64,000 nt of DNA from Rhodanobacter sp. DHB23 (GCF_014842975.1 NZ_JACYXK010000025.1:1-64000); one strand, 5' to 3'; positions 1 to 13,210 are shown, counted from the stretch's first letter. Numbers and translations: made by a program. Notes: generated by a model not told the origin, from the sequence alone.

Positions 1-107
1 TGTTTGCTTTTGCGGCCTACCCTTGGACCGAACCCGCCACCCCGCCGCCGCCCTTCGCCTATCATCACTATTCCATCGGCCGCCACCGGCCCGCTCGGAG
101 CGCGCGC

Positions 108-791
108 TTGTTCGTACACGTCGATAATCGCAAGCGGAACCAATGGCAATGGGCCACCGTGCTTATCGTCAGCGTGTGCGTGCTTTGCTTCGTCTTGCTT
201 GCATTGATGCCGAATCAGCAGCGATTGGTCGCGTTGCAGGAATGGGGCACCGTCCCGGCGAATATCTTCGATGCGCATGAGCCGATCTGGCCGCAGCTGA
301 CGGATCCATCGCTGTTGCGACTGTTTACCGCCTTGTTCATCCACGTTACCTGGCTGCATCTGCTCAGCAACCTGTTGTTCCTGATGATCTTCGGCTTGCC
401 GGGCGAGCGGGCGCTGGGTTCGCTGCGCTTCCTGTTGCTGTTCGTGGCCGGCGGCATCGTCGCGAACCTGATCGGCGCCGTGTCGCTGGCAGGGGTGCGC
501 CTGCCCATCATTGGCTGCAGCGGTGCGGTGTCGGCGGTGGTGGGCACCTACTTTGCGTTGTTTCCGCGCGCACGCCTGGGCCTGGTGCTGCCGCTGGGCC
601 TTTACCTTGAATTCGTGCGGGTGCCGGCATTCCTGCTGATCGGCATCTGGGTGCTGTTGCAATTGCTCTTCAGCTACGCCGGCCCAAGTTACGGCGCCTA
701 CGTGTGGTGGGCGCACATCGGCGGTTTCGTGTTCGGCCTGGTGTTCGCCCTGGTTTCACGCGATGCGATCGCGAGGCGCCTGCGGCACTGA
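108..791 (+). CDS. Rhomboid family intramembrane serine protease
   Basis: Polytopic membrane protease, about 227 aa, expected to cleave transmembrane substrates within the inner membrane. The rhomboid active-site serine sits in GCSGAVSAVVG, and the catalytic-dyad histidine is in WWAHIGGFVFG near the C-terminus. Six or so hydrophobic segments are visible. The chosen start is TTG at 108, preceded by GGAG seven bases upstream. The same frame stays open to the left edge of the window (35 further codons), so an earlier start outside the window is possible and the gene may be 5'-truncated. It ends 3 bp before the stop of the convergent amidotransferase gene. Confidence 0.85.
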   Translation: MFVHVDNRKRNQWQWATVLIVSVCVLCFVLLALMPNQQRLVALQEWGTVPANIFDAHEPIWPQLTDPSLLRLFTALFIHVTWLHLLSNLLFLMIFGLPGERALGSLRFLLLFVAGGIVANLIGAVSLAGVRLPIIGCSGAVSAVVGTYFALFPRARLGLVLPLGLYLEFVRVPAFLLIGIWVLLQLLFSYAGPSYGAYVWWAHIGGFVFGLVFALVSRDAIARRLRH

Positions 792-794
792 GCG

Positions 795-1525
795 TCAGCG
801 ATGGCGGGCGCTGCGTGACAGTCCATGATGGCGTGCGAACCGCTGCAGGAAACCCCGGGCAATGGGGGTGGCGGCCACTTCGCGGTAGCTGCTGTGCGGA
901 TCGGATCCTTCGCGCTGCATGTCGGCACGTTTGCGCAGGATGTAGGCGCGCATCACATCGGCGCTGAATTCGGGATGGAACTGTGCGCTGAGCGCATACG
1001 GCCCGTAGCGCAGCAACTGGTGCGGGTCGCGCGCCGAACGAGCCAGCACCAGTGCTCCCGGAGGAGCCTCCAGCACGCTCTGCTCGTGCGTGGTATGGGC
1101 GCGGAAGCTCGCCGGCAAAGATGCAGCGAGCGCATCGCTGGCGGCAGTCTCCAGCTTCTCGATGGCATGCGTGCCGATTTCGCGGCCGCCGGGCAGGTAG
1201 TCCACCCGGCCGCCCAGCGCATGCGCCATCAGTTGATGGCCGTAGCACACGCCGAACAGCGGCAATTCCGCGTCCATGGCATTGCGGATCCATCCGGCCG
1301 TGCGTTCGCTCCATGCGGCGCGCTGGGTGACCATCGCCGCCGAGCCGGTAATCAACGCACCGGCAACCGTGCCGGGCGGCGGCAAGCTATCGCCAGCTTC
1401 CACGTCGACGACATGCAATCGTTGCTCCGGCAACTGCGCTCCCAGCCGGAACCAGTGCGGGAAATCGCCGTGACGGGCGCGGATGGCATCCGGTGCGCGA
1501 CCGGTGCGAATGATGAGGATGGGCT

Positions 1526-1529
<4 letters not shown>
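795..1529 (-). CDS. Class I glutamine amidotransferase-like protein
   Basis: A 244-aa stand-alone GATase1-domain protein that would hydrolyse glutamine and transfer ammonia. The nucleophile cysteine is in GVCYGHQ (GxCxGHQ motif), and the catalytic His-Glu pair is in FHPEF. No synthetase domain is attached, as in the GMP-synthase-like GATases often annotated simply as glutamine amidotransferase; the substrate cannot be deduced. Its ATG overlaps the TGA of the upstream GspE-type ATPase gene (ATGA), indicating translational coupling although no functional link is obvious. Confidence 0.82.
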
Positions 1530-3361
<1,832 letters not shown>

Positions 3362-3422
3362 CCGGATGACTCCCCCGTGGCGTCGCGCACGGCGGAAAAC
3401 CAGTGCGCAAGCGTGCTGCGGC

Positions 3423-3428
3423 TATACT
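3423..3428 (+). promoter_or_regulatory. Candidate -10 element of the glyQS promoter
   Basis: TATACT, preceded by TGCGGC, lies 30 bp upstream of the glyQ start codon in the short region divergent to the secretion ATPase gene. The -35 region has no good TTGACA match, so only the -10 is proposed. Confidence 0.4.
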
Positions 3429-3458
3429 AACCCGCTTTACCAAAGCCCACGGAAAGCC

Positions 3459-4366
<908 letters not shown>

Positions 4367-4370
<4 letters not shown>

Positions 4371-6520
4371 GCGCCGCCAAGTCGCTGCTGATCGAACTGG
4401 GCACCGAGGAATTGCCGCCGAAGGCGCTGGACGAACTGTCCGTCGCGTTCGCACGAGGCATCTGCGACGGGCTGGCCAGGCGCGGCATCGAGGCCGCGCT
4501 GGACAAGGCGAAGGCGTATTGCTCGCCGCGGCGCCTGGCCGTGCATGTCCCGCATGTGAGCGCGGTGCAGCCGGAGCAGGCGGTCGAGCGCCGCGGTCCG
4601 GCGGTCAATGCCGCTTTGGATGCGCAGGGCCAGCCCTCCAAGGCGCTCACCGGCTTCGCGCAGTCCTGTGGCGTCACCGTGGAGCAATTGGAAAAGCTCG
4701 AAACCGACAAGGGCGCGTGGTTCGTGTTCCGAGCGGTCAAGCCGGGCCAGTCGCTTGCGTCGTTGCTGCCGGAAATCGTGGACGAAGCGCTCAAGGGCCT
4801 GCCGATCCCGCGCCCCATGCGCTGGGCTGACCACGACTACGCCTTCGTGCGCCCCGCGCATTGGCTGGTGATGCTGCACGGCGCGGACATCATCGACGGC
4901 GCGGTGCTCGGCCTGGCCGGCGGGCGCCAGTCGCGCGGCCACCGCTTCATGCACCCGCATCCGGTGCACGTGGCCGACGCCGATGGCTGGCTCGATGCGA
5001 TGCGCAGCGCCAAGGTGCTGGCCGATCCCGCCGAACGCCGCCAGCGCGTACGCGACGAGGTGGCGCGTGCGGCGAAGGAAACCGGTGGCGTGCCACGACT
5101 CGACGAAGCCTTGCTCGACGAGATCGCCAACCTCACCGAGTGGCCGGTGGCGATCGCCTGCGACTTCGAACGCAGCTTCCTCGCCGTGCCGCAGGAAGCC
5201 CTGGTCACCACCATGGAGACCAACCAGAAGTTCGTGCCGGTGTTCGACGCGGACGACAAGCTCACCGGGCATTTCATCGGCATCGCCAACATCGAGTCGA
5301 AGCAGCCCGCGGAAATACGCAAGGGCTACGAGCGCGTGATCCGCCCGCGCTTCGCCGATGCGAAGTTCTTCTGGGACGAGGACCTGAAGACGCCGCTGGC
5401 GAGCTACCAGGAGCAACTCAAGAGCGTCACCTACCAGCAGGCGCTGGGCAGCCTGTGGGACAAGAGCGTGCGCGTGGCCGAACTGGCGCGCGTGATCGCC
5501 GGTCGCGTCGGCGTCGATGCCGGTGCCGCCACGCGAGCGGCAAGCCTGGCCAAGTGCGACTTGCTTACCCGCATGGTCGGCGAGTTCCCCGAACTGCAGG
5601 GCGTGATGGGCCGCTACTACGCCAGCCACGACGGCGAGCCGGTCGACGTGGCGATGGCGTTGGACAGTTATTACCAGCCGCGCTTCGCGCGTGATGGCAT
5701 CGCCGCCGACAAGGTGGGCCAGGTGCTGGCCGTGGCTGAGCGCCTCGACACGCTGGCCGGCATCTTCGCCGTGGGCATGAAGCCCAGTGGCAACAAGGAT
5801 CCATTCGCCTTGCGCCGCGCTGCGCTGGGCCTGGCGCGCACCCTGATCGAAGGCAGGCTGGAGATCGACCTGCGCGCCGCATTCGTCGAGGCGCTGGAGT
5901 TGTTGCCCGAAGCCGCCTTCGCGGCCGGCACGAAGCCCGGCAAGGACGGCAAGCCGCCCGTCATCGACGTCGGCCAGCGCCGTGCCGTGCTGGCCAGGGA
6001 ATTGGTTGACTTCGTACTGGACCGCTTGCGTGGCTACTACGCGGAACAGGGCTGCCTGTCCGAAGCCTACGAGGCCGTGCTCGCGGTACAGCCGGAAACG
6101 CTGCCCGATTTCGGTCGCCGCCTGCATGCCGTGGTCGAGTTCAGCCGCTTGCCGGAAGCAGCCAGCCTCGCCGCCGCGAACAAGCGCGTGGCGAACATCC
6201 TGCGCAAGCAGGCCGAGGAAGGCGGCGCGCCGGCACCAGCCCACGAGGTCGACCCCGCGCATTTCGAGAACGACGCCGAACGTTCGCTGGCCGATGCACT
6301 GGCCGCCGCGGGCAGGGAAACCGCCGAGCCGCTGCAGCGTGGCGACTACACCAGCGTGCTGAAGCGGCTCGCGCAGCTGCAGGCGCCGGTGGACGCCTTC
6401 TTCGAGCAGGTGCTGGTGAACGCCGAAAACCCGGCGGTACGCCGCAACCGCCTCGCCCTGCTGGGGCGGCTCAAGGCCGCGTTCGGCGCGGTGGCCGACA
6501 TCGCGTTGCTGCGCGAGTGA
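4367..6520 (+). CDS. glyS: Glycyl-tRNA synthetase beta subunit
   Basis: A 717-aa beta subunit that contributes tRNA recognition to the GlyQS tetramer. The N-terminus [18 protein letters not shown] and the segment [19 protein letters not shown] are diagnostic. The C-terminal part carries the DALR-like anticodon-binding region. Full family length with no disruption. It follows glyQ with an ATGA overlap and is followed by a strong intrinsic terminator at about 6596-6635. Confidence 0.97.
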
Positions 6521-6595
6521 CTCTTGCGGCCATTCCTGGCCGTTGGAATCAATCGGATCAACCGGCGGTCACCCATTGCTGCCGTACCCCTCGAA

Positions 6596-6635
6596 CAAAA
6601 ACGCGGCGCCCTTCGGGGGCGCCGCGTTTTGTTTG
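6596..6635. terminator. Bidirectional intrinsic terminator between glyS and the HTH gene
   Basis: The stem ACGCGGCGCC / GGCGCCGCGT with loop CTTCGGG is flanked by AAAA on the left and TTTT on the right. It can therefore terminate glyQS on the plus strand and the convergent HTH regulator gene on the minus strand. Confidence 0.85.
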
Positions 6636-6653
6636 AATCGCGAGTCGGAGGGC

Positions 6654-7232
6654 TCAGGCGATTTGTGGTGCCTTGGCCTGGCGGATGCGCTCGGACAGCT
6701 GGCGGTTGAACTTCAGCATGGCGGTGGCGTTCACGCTGGAGCCGTCGCTGCCCAGGATCTCGTAGAGATTGCTGAGCATGTCGGTGTTGTCGGCCAGCGT
6801 CATCGGGCTGTTTGCCAGTTCCAGCTCCGATTGCAGGATCTGCATGGCGGTATTCAACCGGCGCGGATCCACCGCAGCGACTTCGGCGCCAGCCTGGATG
6901 CTGCTATGGCCGCCGATACGGCCGCGGGCACGGTGCGTAACGGTTTCCGAGCTGTACTGGGCATCGTCGTTGCCGGCGGTGCTCGGGTCGATCTGCAGGG
7001 CGCCCTCGCCCGCGACCAGCCACACCAGCGAGATGCCCAGCGTGCGGGCCATGGTCACGCAGCGGGCGCGGGAAGGGTCGGTGTTGCCGTCGCGCCAACT
7101 GCGCACGACGCCTTCGGAGAAGCCGCACATACGTGCGATCTCGGTGGCGCTACCCACGCGCTGGATCAGCAACTTGATGCGGTCGGCGAAAGTCGACTGG
7201 AGCGGGTCGTGAGGGAGTTTCTGCGTGCTCAT
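6654..7232 (-). CDS. XRE-type helix-turn-helix regulator
   Basis: A 192-aa protein with an N-terminal helix-turn-helix domain (approximately residues 15-75: GSATEIARMCGFSEGVVRSW is the recognition region, followed by MARTLGISLVWLVAGEG, typical of XRE/CI-like folds). The C-terminal ~90 residues, from SSETVTHRARG on, are helical and of unrecognised function, perhaps oligomerisation. It lacks the Ser/Lys peptidase residues of LexA/CI repressors that I could identify. No phage genes surround it, so it looks like a resident regulator. Target unknown. Confidence 0.7.
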   Translation of the reverse strand: MSTQKLPHDPLQSTFADRIKLLIQRVGSATEIARMCGFSEGVVRSWRDGNTDPSRARCVTMARTLGISLVWLVAGEGALQIDPSTAGNDDAQYSSETVTHRARGRIGGHSSIQAGAEVAAVDPRRLNTAMQILQSELELANSPMTLADNTDMLSNLYEILGSDGSSVNATAMLKFNRQLSERIRQAKAPQIA

Positions 7233-7629
7233 GGCGATTGACCGTCTACGGGGCTGGGCTGGGGAGTTGTCGCAAGATCATGTGCATCTGCGCCGAAACG
7301 GCCGGATCCTGTGGGCAACGCCAGTATCGGATCAGGCTGCTTTCGCGCTGCTTTCCCGAGACTGACAGGGCCCTTGGCGACGCCATGTCGAGACCGTGGT
7401 TCTGCAACGAAACCTTACGCACGGCAGGCTAACGCCATCAAAAAGTTCCGGTTGACACGAACCTGCGCTCGTTTTGCCTGCGTTCACGTAAATTTGCGGG
7501 TGGATCCGCTTGACTTTCCCGTAACCCGGGTTTTCGGCTATTCTGGAAACTTCCCCCGCGACGAAACCAGGGCGCAAGTGCCGCCGGTTTCCGTGCACGA
7601 CCCCAATCCAGAATTACGAGGCTTACCCA
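7233..7629. promoter_or_regulatory. 397-bp divergent intergenic region, HTH gene / lipoprotein gene
   Basis: No convincing ORF. Toward the lipoprotein there is a possible -10 TATTCT at 7539-7544. A TTGACT lies at 7510-7515, but the 23-bp gap is too long for a standard sigma-70 promoter. It is locally AT-richer (around 7480-7550) than the rest of the window, consistent with a promoter. No clear operator was found for the HTH protein. Confidence 0.35.
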
Positions 7630-8496
7630 ATGCGCAAGATGGTTTTGTCGATGATGTCGATGGCCGTGCTGGCCTTGGCCGGTTGCGGCTCGTCGGCCCC
7701 GTCGCCGACGGAAGATGGCACGGCCGGCGCCAGTTCGGCGGCATCCGCCAACACCGCCAGCTCGGTGAGCGGCACCATCACGGTTCGCGGTGCGATCCAG
7801 CCGTCGCCGAATGCGCAGCTGGTGATCAACCTGATGGACGTTTCGCCCTCCGCGGCCGGTTCGGCGCCGGTGGCCAGCAAGACGGTGGCTTCGGGTGCCA
7901 CCTTCCCGTATTCGTTCCAGCTGGACTTCAAGCCCGGTGACATCAAGTCGGGCGACATGTACGTGGTGAAGGCGACCCTCACCGACGGTGCGCGTCATTA
8001 CTCCATGCCCATCCAGGCGCCGGTGCTCACCCAGGGCAACAAGAACACGGCCTCGATCGAGCTGCTGGCAGAGCAGACGCCCGCCGAGAAGGACCTGGCC
8101 GACTTCAACACGCTGATCAAGCAGATCGGCGGCATGAAGGTGAGCAGCGGCACCAAGCTTGAAGACAACGCTTCGCGCGGCTGGCAGGTGTTCCGCCAGG
8201 ACGGCGAAGTGAAAGTGATCCGCGAGCTGGTGGATTACGGCGACAAGGGCTTCACCAGCACCGATTTTGCCTACAAGAACGGCGCGCCGTGGGTGGCCGC
8301 GCAGCAGAAGAAGGCGAACAAGGATGCCGCGGCCAGCTCGATCACGCGCGCCAGCTGGACCGAGAATGGCATGCTGGTGCTGCACGAGCAGCAGGTCGGC
8401 GACAAGACCGGCGACCTGGACTCCGACAGCGCCAACAGCCTGCGCCAGCAGGCCTTGGCGATCTACAACCTCGCCGGTGGCAACAAGAAGAAGTAA
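7630..8496 (+). CDS. YbaY/YscW-like domain lipoprotein
   Basis: A 288-aa predicted lipoprotein: signal peptide with lipobox LALAGC (modified Cys19), then a low-complexity Ala/Ser linker. Residues ~45-135 resemble the YbaY/YscW beta-sandwich domain (SGTITVRG, QLVINLMDVS, FPYSFQLDF, YVVKATLTDGARHYSM). The C-terminal half, about residues 150-288, is not recognised. Proteins with this domain sit in the outer-membrane periplasmic leaflet; YbaY itself has no firmly assigned function, and YscW is a secretin pilotin. No secretin gene is nearby, so a pilot role is only a possibility. A terminator follows. Confidence 0.7.
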   Translation: MRKMVLSMMSMAVLALAGCGSSAPSPTEDGTAGASSAASANTASSVSGTITVRGAIQPSPNAQLVINLMDVSPSAAGSAPVASKTVASGATFPYSFQLDFKPGDIKSGDMYVVKATLTDGARHYSMPIQAPVLTQGNKNTASIELLAEQTPAEKDLADFNTLIKQIGGMKVSSGTKLEDNASRGWQVFRQDGEVKVIRELVDYGDKGFTSTDFAYKNGAPWVAAQQKKANKDAAASSITRASWTENGMLVLHEQQVGDKTGDLDSDSANSLRQQALAIYNLAGGNKKK

Positions 8497-8518
8497 CCGG
8501 CCTGCGAAGCCCGGGTAC

Positions 8519-8555
8519 GAAAAAGCCGAACCGCGAGGTTCGGCTTTTTCGTTTT
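8519..8555 (+). terminator. Intrinsic terminator after the YbaY-like lipoprotein gene
   Basis: The stem AAAAAGCCGAACC / GGTTCGGCTTTTT with a GCGA loop ends in TCGTTTT. It lies between convergent genes and could also act on the minus-strand autotransporter gene. Confidence 0.85.
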
Positions 8556-8624
8556 GGCTGACCCGTGCGTCCGTCCCTGGATGCGGAAGCCAGGCGGCCA
8601 TCCATGGCCTGCCTGCCGCTGGCG

Positions 8625-10643
8625 TCAGAAGTTGTACTTCAGGCCCAGGTTGAGGCTGTTGTACTTCTGGCTGTTGTCGCTGAAGTGGCCGCTGTAGCCC
8701 ACCCAGCCGCTGAGCTGCTGGCTGAACTGCGCGGACAGGCCGAGGTCGGCGGAGCCCCAGTTCTTGTCGGGCGTGAAGCCGGGCAGCGCGAAGTTGCCGT
8801 TCATGCTGTTGAGGCCGGCGGTGATGTCGCGTGCATCCGCCTTGCTGTCGTTGTTCCAGCCGATGTCGGCGTAAGGCGTCAGCACGATGCCGCCGGCCTG
8901 CCAATTGCCCTGCACACGCCAGCCCAGCGTGCCGATCAGCGCATTGCGCTGCTGGCGACCGAACCACATGGCGGTGCTGTCGTTGCCGTCCTCGCTGTAG
9001 CCGTCGACCTTGATCGATTCCCACTCGATGTTCGCGTAGGGGCCGGTACGCAGGCTGCCGACATCGAACCACCAGCCGCCGGTCAGGCCGCCGCCGAGGT
9101 GCGAGCCGTCCGCCTTGCCGGTTTCGCCGCGCGAAGCGGCGCCGATCTGGATGCGACGATCGATGTCGCTGAAATTGGACTGGCCGAAGTTCAGGTAGCC
9201 GCCGACATAGCCACCGCCCTGATGGTAGGTGAGGTAGCCCAGGCCGCTGATGTCCTGCAACTGGTAGCCGCCGCCACCGGCGAAGTCGGCATTGCTCTGG
9301 CCCACGCCCAGCGCGATGCCGGCCGAGAGGTTGTCGTTGATGCGCGCATCGGCGCCCAGCGTGAGGTTGACGTCGTTGCTGGTGGTCTTCGGCGAGTTGC
9401 TTTGCGCGTCGTAGCTCTGGTGCGCGTAGTTGACGTTGACGAAGGCGCGGGTGGCGCCGCCGTTGCTGTCGGCCAGCATCTCGTTGCGGATCGTGCTGGT
9501 CTGCTGCGTGGCGCTGGCCAGTGCGGTTTCACCCAGCAGCGAAATCTGGCCGGGAGCGTTGAGTTCGGACAACACCACCTGCGACAGCATCTCGTGCGCC
9601 GCGGTGGTGGGGTGCACGCCGTCGGCGAACAGATAGCTCTGGTCGGTGCCGGCCGCGTAGGTGTATGGAGCGCCCGAACCCGCCGGGCCGCACTGCACCG
9701 AACTGGAGCCGACGCCGCAGGCCGGCGTGGTGACGTTGCTGAACCCGTAGAGCGACGGGTTGGCGACCACTTCGTTGATCAGCGCGTAGGTGTTGACCGG
9801 GATGATGCCCTTGCCCAGCTGGCCCAGGCCGCTGTTGAGCGTGCTGTTGAAGATCACGCTGAGCCCGGTCAGCTGCGCCGCCGCCGTGGCGCCTTGTTCG
9901 GTGCCATCGGGCGTCACGCCGATGTTCGGCAGGTTGAATACCACCAGGTTCTTCACGCCGGCGGCCTGCAGCTCGCCGATCAGCTTCACTTCCTGCTGGG
10001 CGGCGGCGCCGATCGCGGCCTGCGCCTGGTCGGCGGTCATGAAGCTGGAGACGCCTGCCGCGGCGAGCACCTGCTGGCTCACGGCGGTGGTCACCTGCTG
10101 GGTGATGGTCGGCGTCAGCGCCTGGATCTGCGCGGCGGTGTAGCCGGCCTGTTCCAGCTGGGCGATCTGCGCGGCCACGTTCTGCTGGATCAGGGCCTGC
10201 GCGGTGGCGGCGGCCCCGGCCGAGGTGGCGGCATAGAAGATGTCGTTCGCGCCACCCCAGATCGTGTACAGGGCATGCGGATCGACGCTGCCGGCCGCGA
10301 GGTAGGTGTTCACCTGGCTCGTGATCGTCGGGACGGCCGCTGGCGTACCGGGCGAGTTGGTGAGGATGCCGGCGCCGCCCCAGGCGTAGTCGGTGCCGCC
10401 CGCGAGCGATGGCCCCAGCGTGTAGCCGAGGTCGCCGGCGAGGTCCTGCACGGCCACGTGGCCCGGATTGGTGGTGAACTCCATCGGCGGCTGCAGCGAT
10501 GGATTGCTCGCCAGCGAAATGTTGCCGGCGTCGCTCAAGCTGTCGCCGAACACGACGACCTTGCTGAAATCGGTGGCGCCGGCGGCGGTGCTGAAGAGCA
10601 GGGCGGTGGCGATGGCGCCGACCAGGTGACGGGTACGAAGCAT
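8625..10643 (-). CDS. GDSL esterase autotransporter (EstA-like)
   Basis: A 672-aa secreted lipase/esterase. Signal peptide residues 1-23. The SGNH/GDSL block I is VVVFGDSLSDAGN (nucleophile ~Ser35), block III is WGGANDIF, and the Asp-His block V is ADGVHPTTAAH. The C-terminal ~280 residues form an autotransporter beta-barrel ending in the canonical aromatic residue (LGLKYNF). It would be displayed on the cell surface and hydrolyse ester lipids. Start: ATG 10643 follows GGGGAG by seven bases; the ATG 15 bp upstream (10658) has no such spacing. Confidence 0.9.
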   Translation of the reverse strand: MLRTRHLVGAIATALLFSTAAGATDFSKVVVFGDSLSDAGNISLASNPSLQPPMEFTTNPGHVAVQDLAGDLGYTLGPSLAGGTDYAWGGAGILTNSPGTPAAVPTITSQVNTYLAAGSVDPHALYTIWGGANDIFYAATSAGAAATAQALIQQNVAAQIAQLEQAGYTAAQIQALTPTITQQVTTAVSQQVLAAAGVSSFMTADQAQAAIGAAAQQEVKLIGELQAAGVKNLVVFNLPNIGVTPDGTEQGATAAAQLTGLSVIFNSTLNSGLGQLGKGIIPVNTYALINEVVANPSLYGFSNVTTPACGVGSSSVQCGPAGSGAPYTYAAGTDQSYLFADGVHPTTAAHEMLSQVVLSELNAPGQISLLGETALASATQQTSTIRNEMLADSNGGATRAFVNVNYAHQSYDAQSNSPKTTSNDVNLTLGADARINDNLSAGIALGVGQSNADFAGGGGYQLQDISGLGYLTYHQGGGYVGGYLNFGQSNFSDIDRRIQIGAASRGETGKADGSHLGGGLTGGWWFDVGSLRTGPYANIEWESIKVDGYSEDGNDSTAMWFGRQQRNALIGTLGWRVQGNWQAGGIVLTPYADIGWNNDSKADARDITAGLNSMNGNFALPGFTPDKNWGSADLGLSAQFSQQLSGWVGYSGHFSDNSQKYNSLNLGLKYNF

Positions 10644-10701
10644 GGAAACACTCCCCATGGCCGGGATGGCCTTGTTAGCAGGACGTTACGGTACGGCATC
10701 C

Positions 10702-10752
10702 CATACGGAACCGCATGCTGCAGCGCATCGCTGCGGCAAGCGGTTCCGTATG
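10702..10752. repeat. 51-bp interrupted palindrome between tex and the autotransporter gene
   Basis: Perfect 13-bp arms (CATACGGAACCGC / GCGGTTCCGTATG) flank an inner stem GCTGCAGCG / CGCTGCGGC with one mismatch. The whole can fold into a single long hairpin. It sits 9 bp beyond the tex stop codon and 59 bp upstream of the autotransporter start. It has no T-tract and differs from the other repeat families in the window. It could be a REP-like unit, a processing site or a regulatory hairpin. Confidence 0.6.
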
Positions 10753-10760
10753 TCGGGATT

Positions 10761-13091
10761 TCAGCGCTTGATCGCGCGCGCCAGTGCGTCGGCGAAGGCG
10801 CTGTTGGCCGGGGCCGGCGCTGGCTTGGGCACGGCGCCGGGACGCGGACCGCGGCCGTCGCGCTGGCCGGGGCGGGCATCGCCGGCGGCGGGTTTGCCGC
10901 GCGCCTGGCCCGGCTCGTCGTCGAGGCGCATCGACAGGCCGATGCGCTGGCGCGGGATATCCACCTCCATCACCTTCACCTTGACGATATCGCCGGCCTT
11001 CACCGCGTCGCGCGGGTCCTTCACGAAGGTGTGCGACAGCGCGGAGACGTGCACGAGGCCGTCCTGGTGCACGCCGATGTCCACAAATGCGCCGAACGCA
11101 GCGACGTTGGTGACGCGGCCTTCGAGGATCATGCCGGGACGCAGGTCCTTCACGTCCTCCACGCCCTCGGCGAAGCTGGGCGCGACGAACTCGGGGCGCG
11201 GGTCGCGGCCGGGCTTTTCCAGTTCCTTGAGGATGTCGCGCACCGTGGGCACGCCGAACTTCTCGTCGGTGAACTGCTCGGGCTTGAGGCCGCGCAGGAA
11301 GCCGGTGTCGCCGATGATGTTGCGCACCTCGCGGCCGCACTGGGCGATGATGCGCTCCACCACCGGATAGGCTTCCGGGTGCACCGCGCTGGCATCCAGC
11401 GGGTTGTCGCCGTTGGGCACGCGCAGGAAGCCGGCGCATTGCTCGAATGCCTTGTCGCCCAGGCGCGGCACCTTGAGCAGCGCCCTGCGGTTGGCGAAGG
11501 CGCCGTTGGCGTCGCGATGCTTCACCACGTTCTCGGCCACGCTGGCGGAGAGGCCGGCCACGCGCGCCAGCAGCGCGGCGGAGGCGGTGTTCACGTCCAC
11601 ACCCACCGCGTTCACGCAGTCCTCGACCCTGGCGTCGAGCGCGCGTGCCAGCTTCACCTGGTTGACGTCGTGCTGGTACTGGCCCACGCCGATCGCCTTG
11701 GGCTCGATCTTCACCAGCTCGGCCAGCGGATCCTGCAGGCGGCGCGCGATGGAGACGGCGCCGCGCAGACTCACGTCCAGCTCGGGGAATTCCTTCGCGG
11801 CGGTTTCCGAGGCGGAATACACCGATGCGCCGGCCTCGCTCACCACGACCTTCGACAGCTTGTGTTCCGCGTGCGTTCTGGCCAGGCCCTTGATGAGCTC
11901 GCCGGCCAGCTTGTCGGTCTCGCGCGAAGCGGTGCCGTTGCCGATGGCGATGAGATCCACGTCGTGCCTCTGGCACAGGCGCGCCAGCGCGGCCAGCGAT
12001 TCGTTCCACTGGCGGCGCGGTTCGTGCGGATAGATGGTGTCGGTGGCCAGCAGCTTGCCGGTGGGATCGACCACGGCCACCTTGCAGCCGGTGCGGATGC
12101 CGGGGTCGAGGCCGAGCACGGTCCTGGCGCCGGCCGGCGCGGCCAGCATCAGGTCCTTGAGGTTGTCGCCGAACACGCGGATGGCCTCGTCCTCGGCGCC
12201 TTCGCGCACACGGCCGAACAGGTCCAGCGTGAGGTGCAGGTGCAGCTTCACGCGCCAGGTCAGGCGCACCGTCTCGCGCAGCCAGGCGTCGGCGGCGCGG
12301 CCACGATCGTGGATGCCGGCGTGCGCGGCCACGCGGCCTTCGCCCTCGGCGTGGCCCTGCTCGGCATCCAGCGCGGGTTGCAGGTCGAGTTCGATGATGC
12401 CTTCGTTGCGCGCGCGCATCAGTGCCAGCAGGCGATGCGAGGGGATCCTGGCGATGGCTTCGACGTGGTCGAAGTAGTCGCGGAACTTCGCGCCTTCGCT
12501 CTCCTTGCCTTCCACCACTTTCGCGCGGATCTGGCCCTTGTCCCACAGCCAGTCGCGCAGCTCGCCCACGAGATGCGCATCCTCGGCGATGGACTCCATC
12601 AGGATCGCGCGGGCGCCATCGAGCGCGGCGCGCACGTCGGCCACGCCCTTGTCGGCATCCACGAACTGCTCCGCGATGACTTCGGGCGGCAGCGTGGGAT
12701 CGTTGCGCAGACTGCTCGCCAGCGGCTCCAGCCCTGCCTCGCGTGCGATCTGCGCCTTGGTGCGGCGCTTGGGCTTGTAGGGAAGATAAAGGTCTTCCAG
12801 CGTGGCCTTGGTTTCGGCGGCGAGGATGTCGGCCTTCAGTGCATCGCTGAGCTTGCCCTGCTCCTCGACGCTGGCGAGGATCGCGGCGCGGCGTTCCTCC
12901 AGCTCGCGCAAGTAGCGCAGGCGCTCCTCCAGCGTGCGCAACTGGGTGTCGTCGAGGCCGCCGGTGACTTCCTTGCGGTAGCGCGCGATGAACGGCACGG
13001 TGGCGCCGCCGTCGAGCAGTTCCACCGCCGCGCGCACCTGCTCGGTCTTGGCGGCGATGTCCTGGGCAATGCGTTGTTCGATGCTGGGCAT
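10761..13091 (-). CDS. tex: Tex, RNA-binding transcriptional accessory protein
   Basis: A 776-aa cytoplasmic nucleic-acid-binding protein implicated in transcription (Spt6-like). The order is a helical N-terminal domain with [17 protein letters not shown] and [14 protein letters not shown], a YqgF-homologous RNase H-like domain ([17 protein letters not shown]), HhH repeats ([19 protein letters not shown]), and a C-terminal S1 domain ([20 protein letters not shown]). A Gly/Pro/Arg-rich tail follows. Start: ATG 13091 at [12 protein letters not shown] matches the family; the in-frame extension to 13172 covers the preceding terminator region and is unlikely. Confidence 0.95.
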   Translation of the reverse strand: MPSIEQRIAQDIAAKTEQVRAAVELLDGGATVPFIARYRKEVTGGLDDTQLRTLEERLRYLRELEERRAAILASVEEQGKLSDALKADILAAETKATLEDLYLPYKPKRRTKAQIAREAGLEPLASSLRNDPTLPPEVIAEQFVDADKGVADVRAALDGARAILMESIAEDAHLVGELRDWLWDKGQIRAKVVEGKESEGAKFRDYFDHVEAIARIPSHRLLALMRARNEGIIELDLQPALDAEQGHAEGEGRVAAHAGIHDRGRAADAWLRETVRLTWRVKLHLHLTLDLFGRVREGAEDEAIRVFGDNLKDLMLAAPAGARTVLGLDPGIRTGCKVAVVDPTGKLLATDTIYPHEPRRQWNESLAALARLCQRHDVDLIAIGNGTASRETDKLAGELIKGLARTHAEHKLSKVVVSEAGASVYSASETAAKEFPELDVSLRGAVSIARRLQDPLAELVKIEPKAIGVGQYQHDVNQVKLARALDARVEDCVNAVGVDVNTASAALLARVAGLSASVAENVVKHRDANGAFANRRALLKVPRLGDKAFEQCAGFLRVPNGDNPLDASAVHPEAYPVVERIIAQCGREVRNIIGDTGFLRGLKPEQFTDEKFGVPTVRDILKELEKPGRDPRPEFVAPSFAEGVEDVKDLRPGMILEGRVTNVAAFGAFVDIGVHQDGLVHVSALSHTFVKDPRDAVKAGDIVKVKVMEVDIPRQRIGLSMRLDDEPGQARGKPAAGDARPGQRDGRGPRPGAVPKPAPAPANSAFADALARAIKR

Positions 13092-13154
13092 GGGGTGGAG
13101 CACGTCCTTCGTGTGGAGCAGGCCGCCGATGATAGCAAGCGGGCTACACGGCCT

Positions 13155-13197
13155 CGGAAAAGAAAGCGGCACCGGAGCGGACTCCGGTGCCGCCTTT
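13155..13197 (-). terminator. Intrinsic terminator downstream of the RDD gene
   Basis: Read on the minus strand: GGCACCGGAG, loop TCCG, CTCCGGTGCC, then a T-rich run (CGCTTTCTTTTCC). It separates the GYF_2-RDD gene from tex, which lies downstream on the same strand. Confidence 0.8.
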
Positions 13198-13210
13198 GTG
13201 GATCAGCGGA

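Noticed and set aside
6654-7232. HTH protein as remnant of a prophage repressor
   Set aside because: No integrase, structural phage genes, att-like repeats or compositional shift nearby.
7510-7544. Sigma-70 promoter TTGACT ... TATTCT before the YbaY-like lipoprotein gene
   Set aside because: The spacing is 23 bp; only the -10 is retained as weak evidence.
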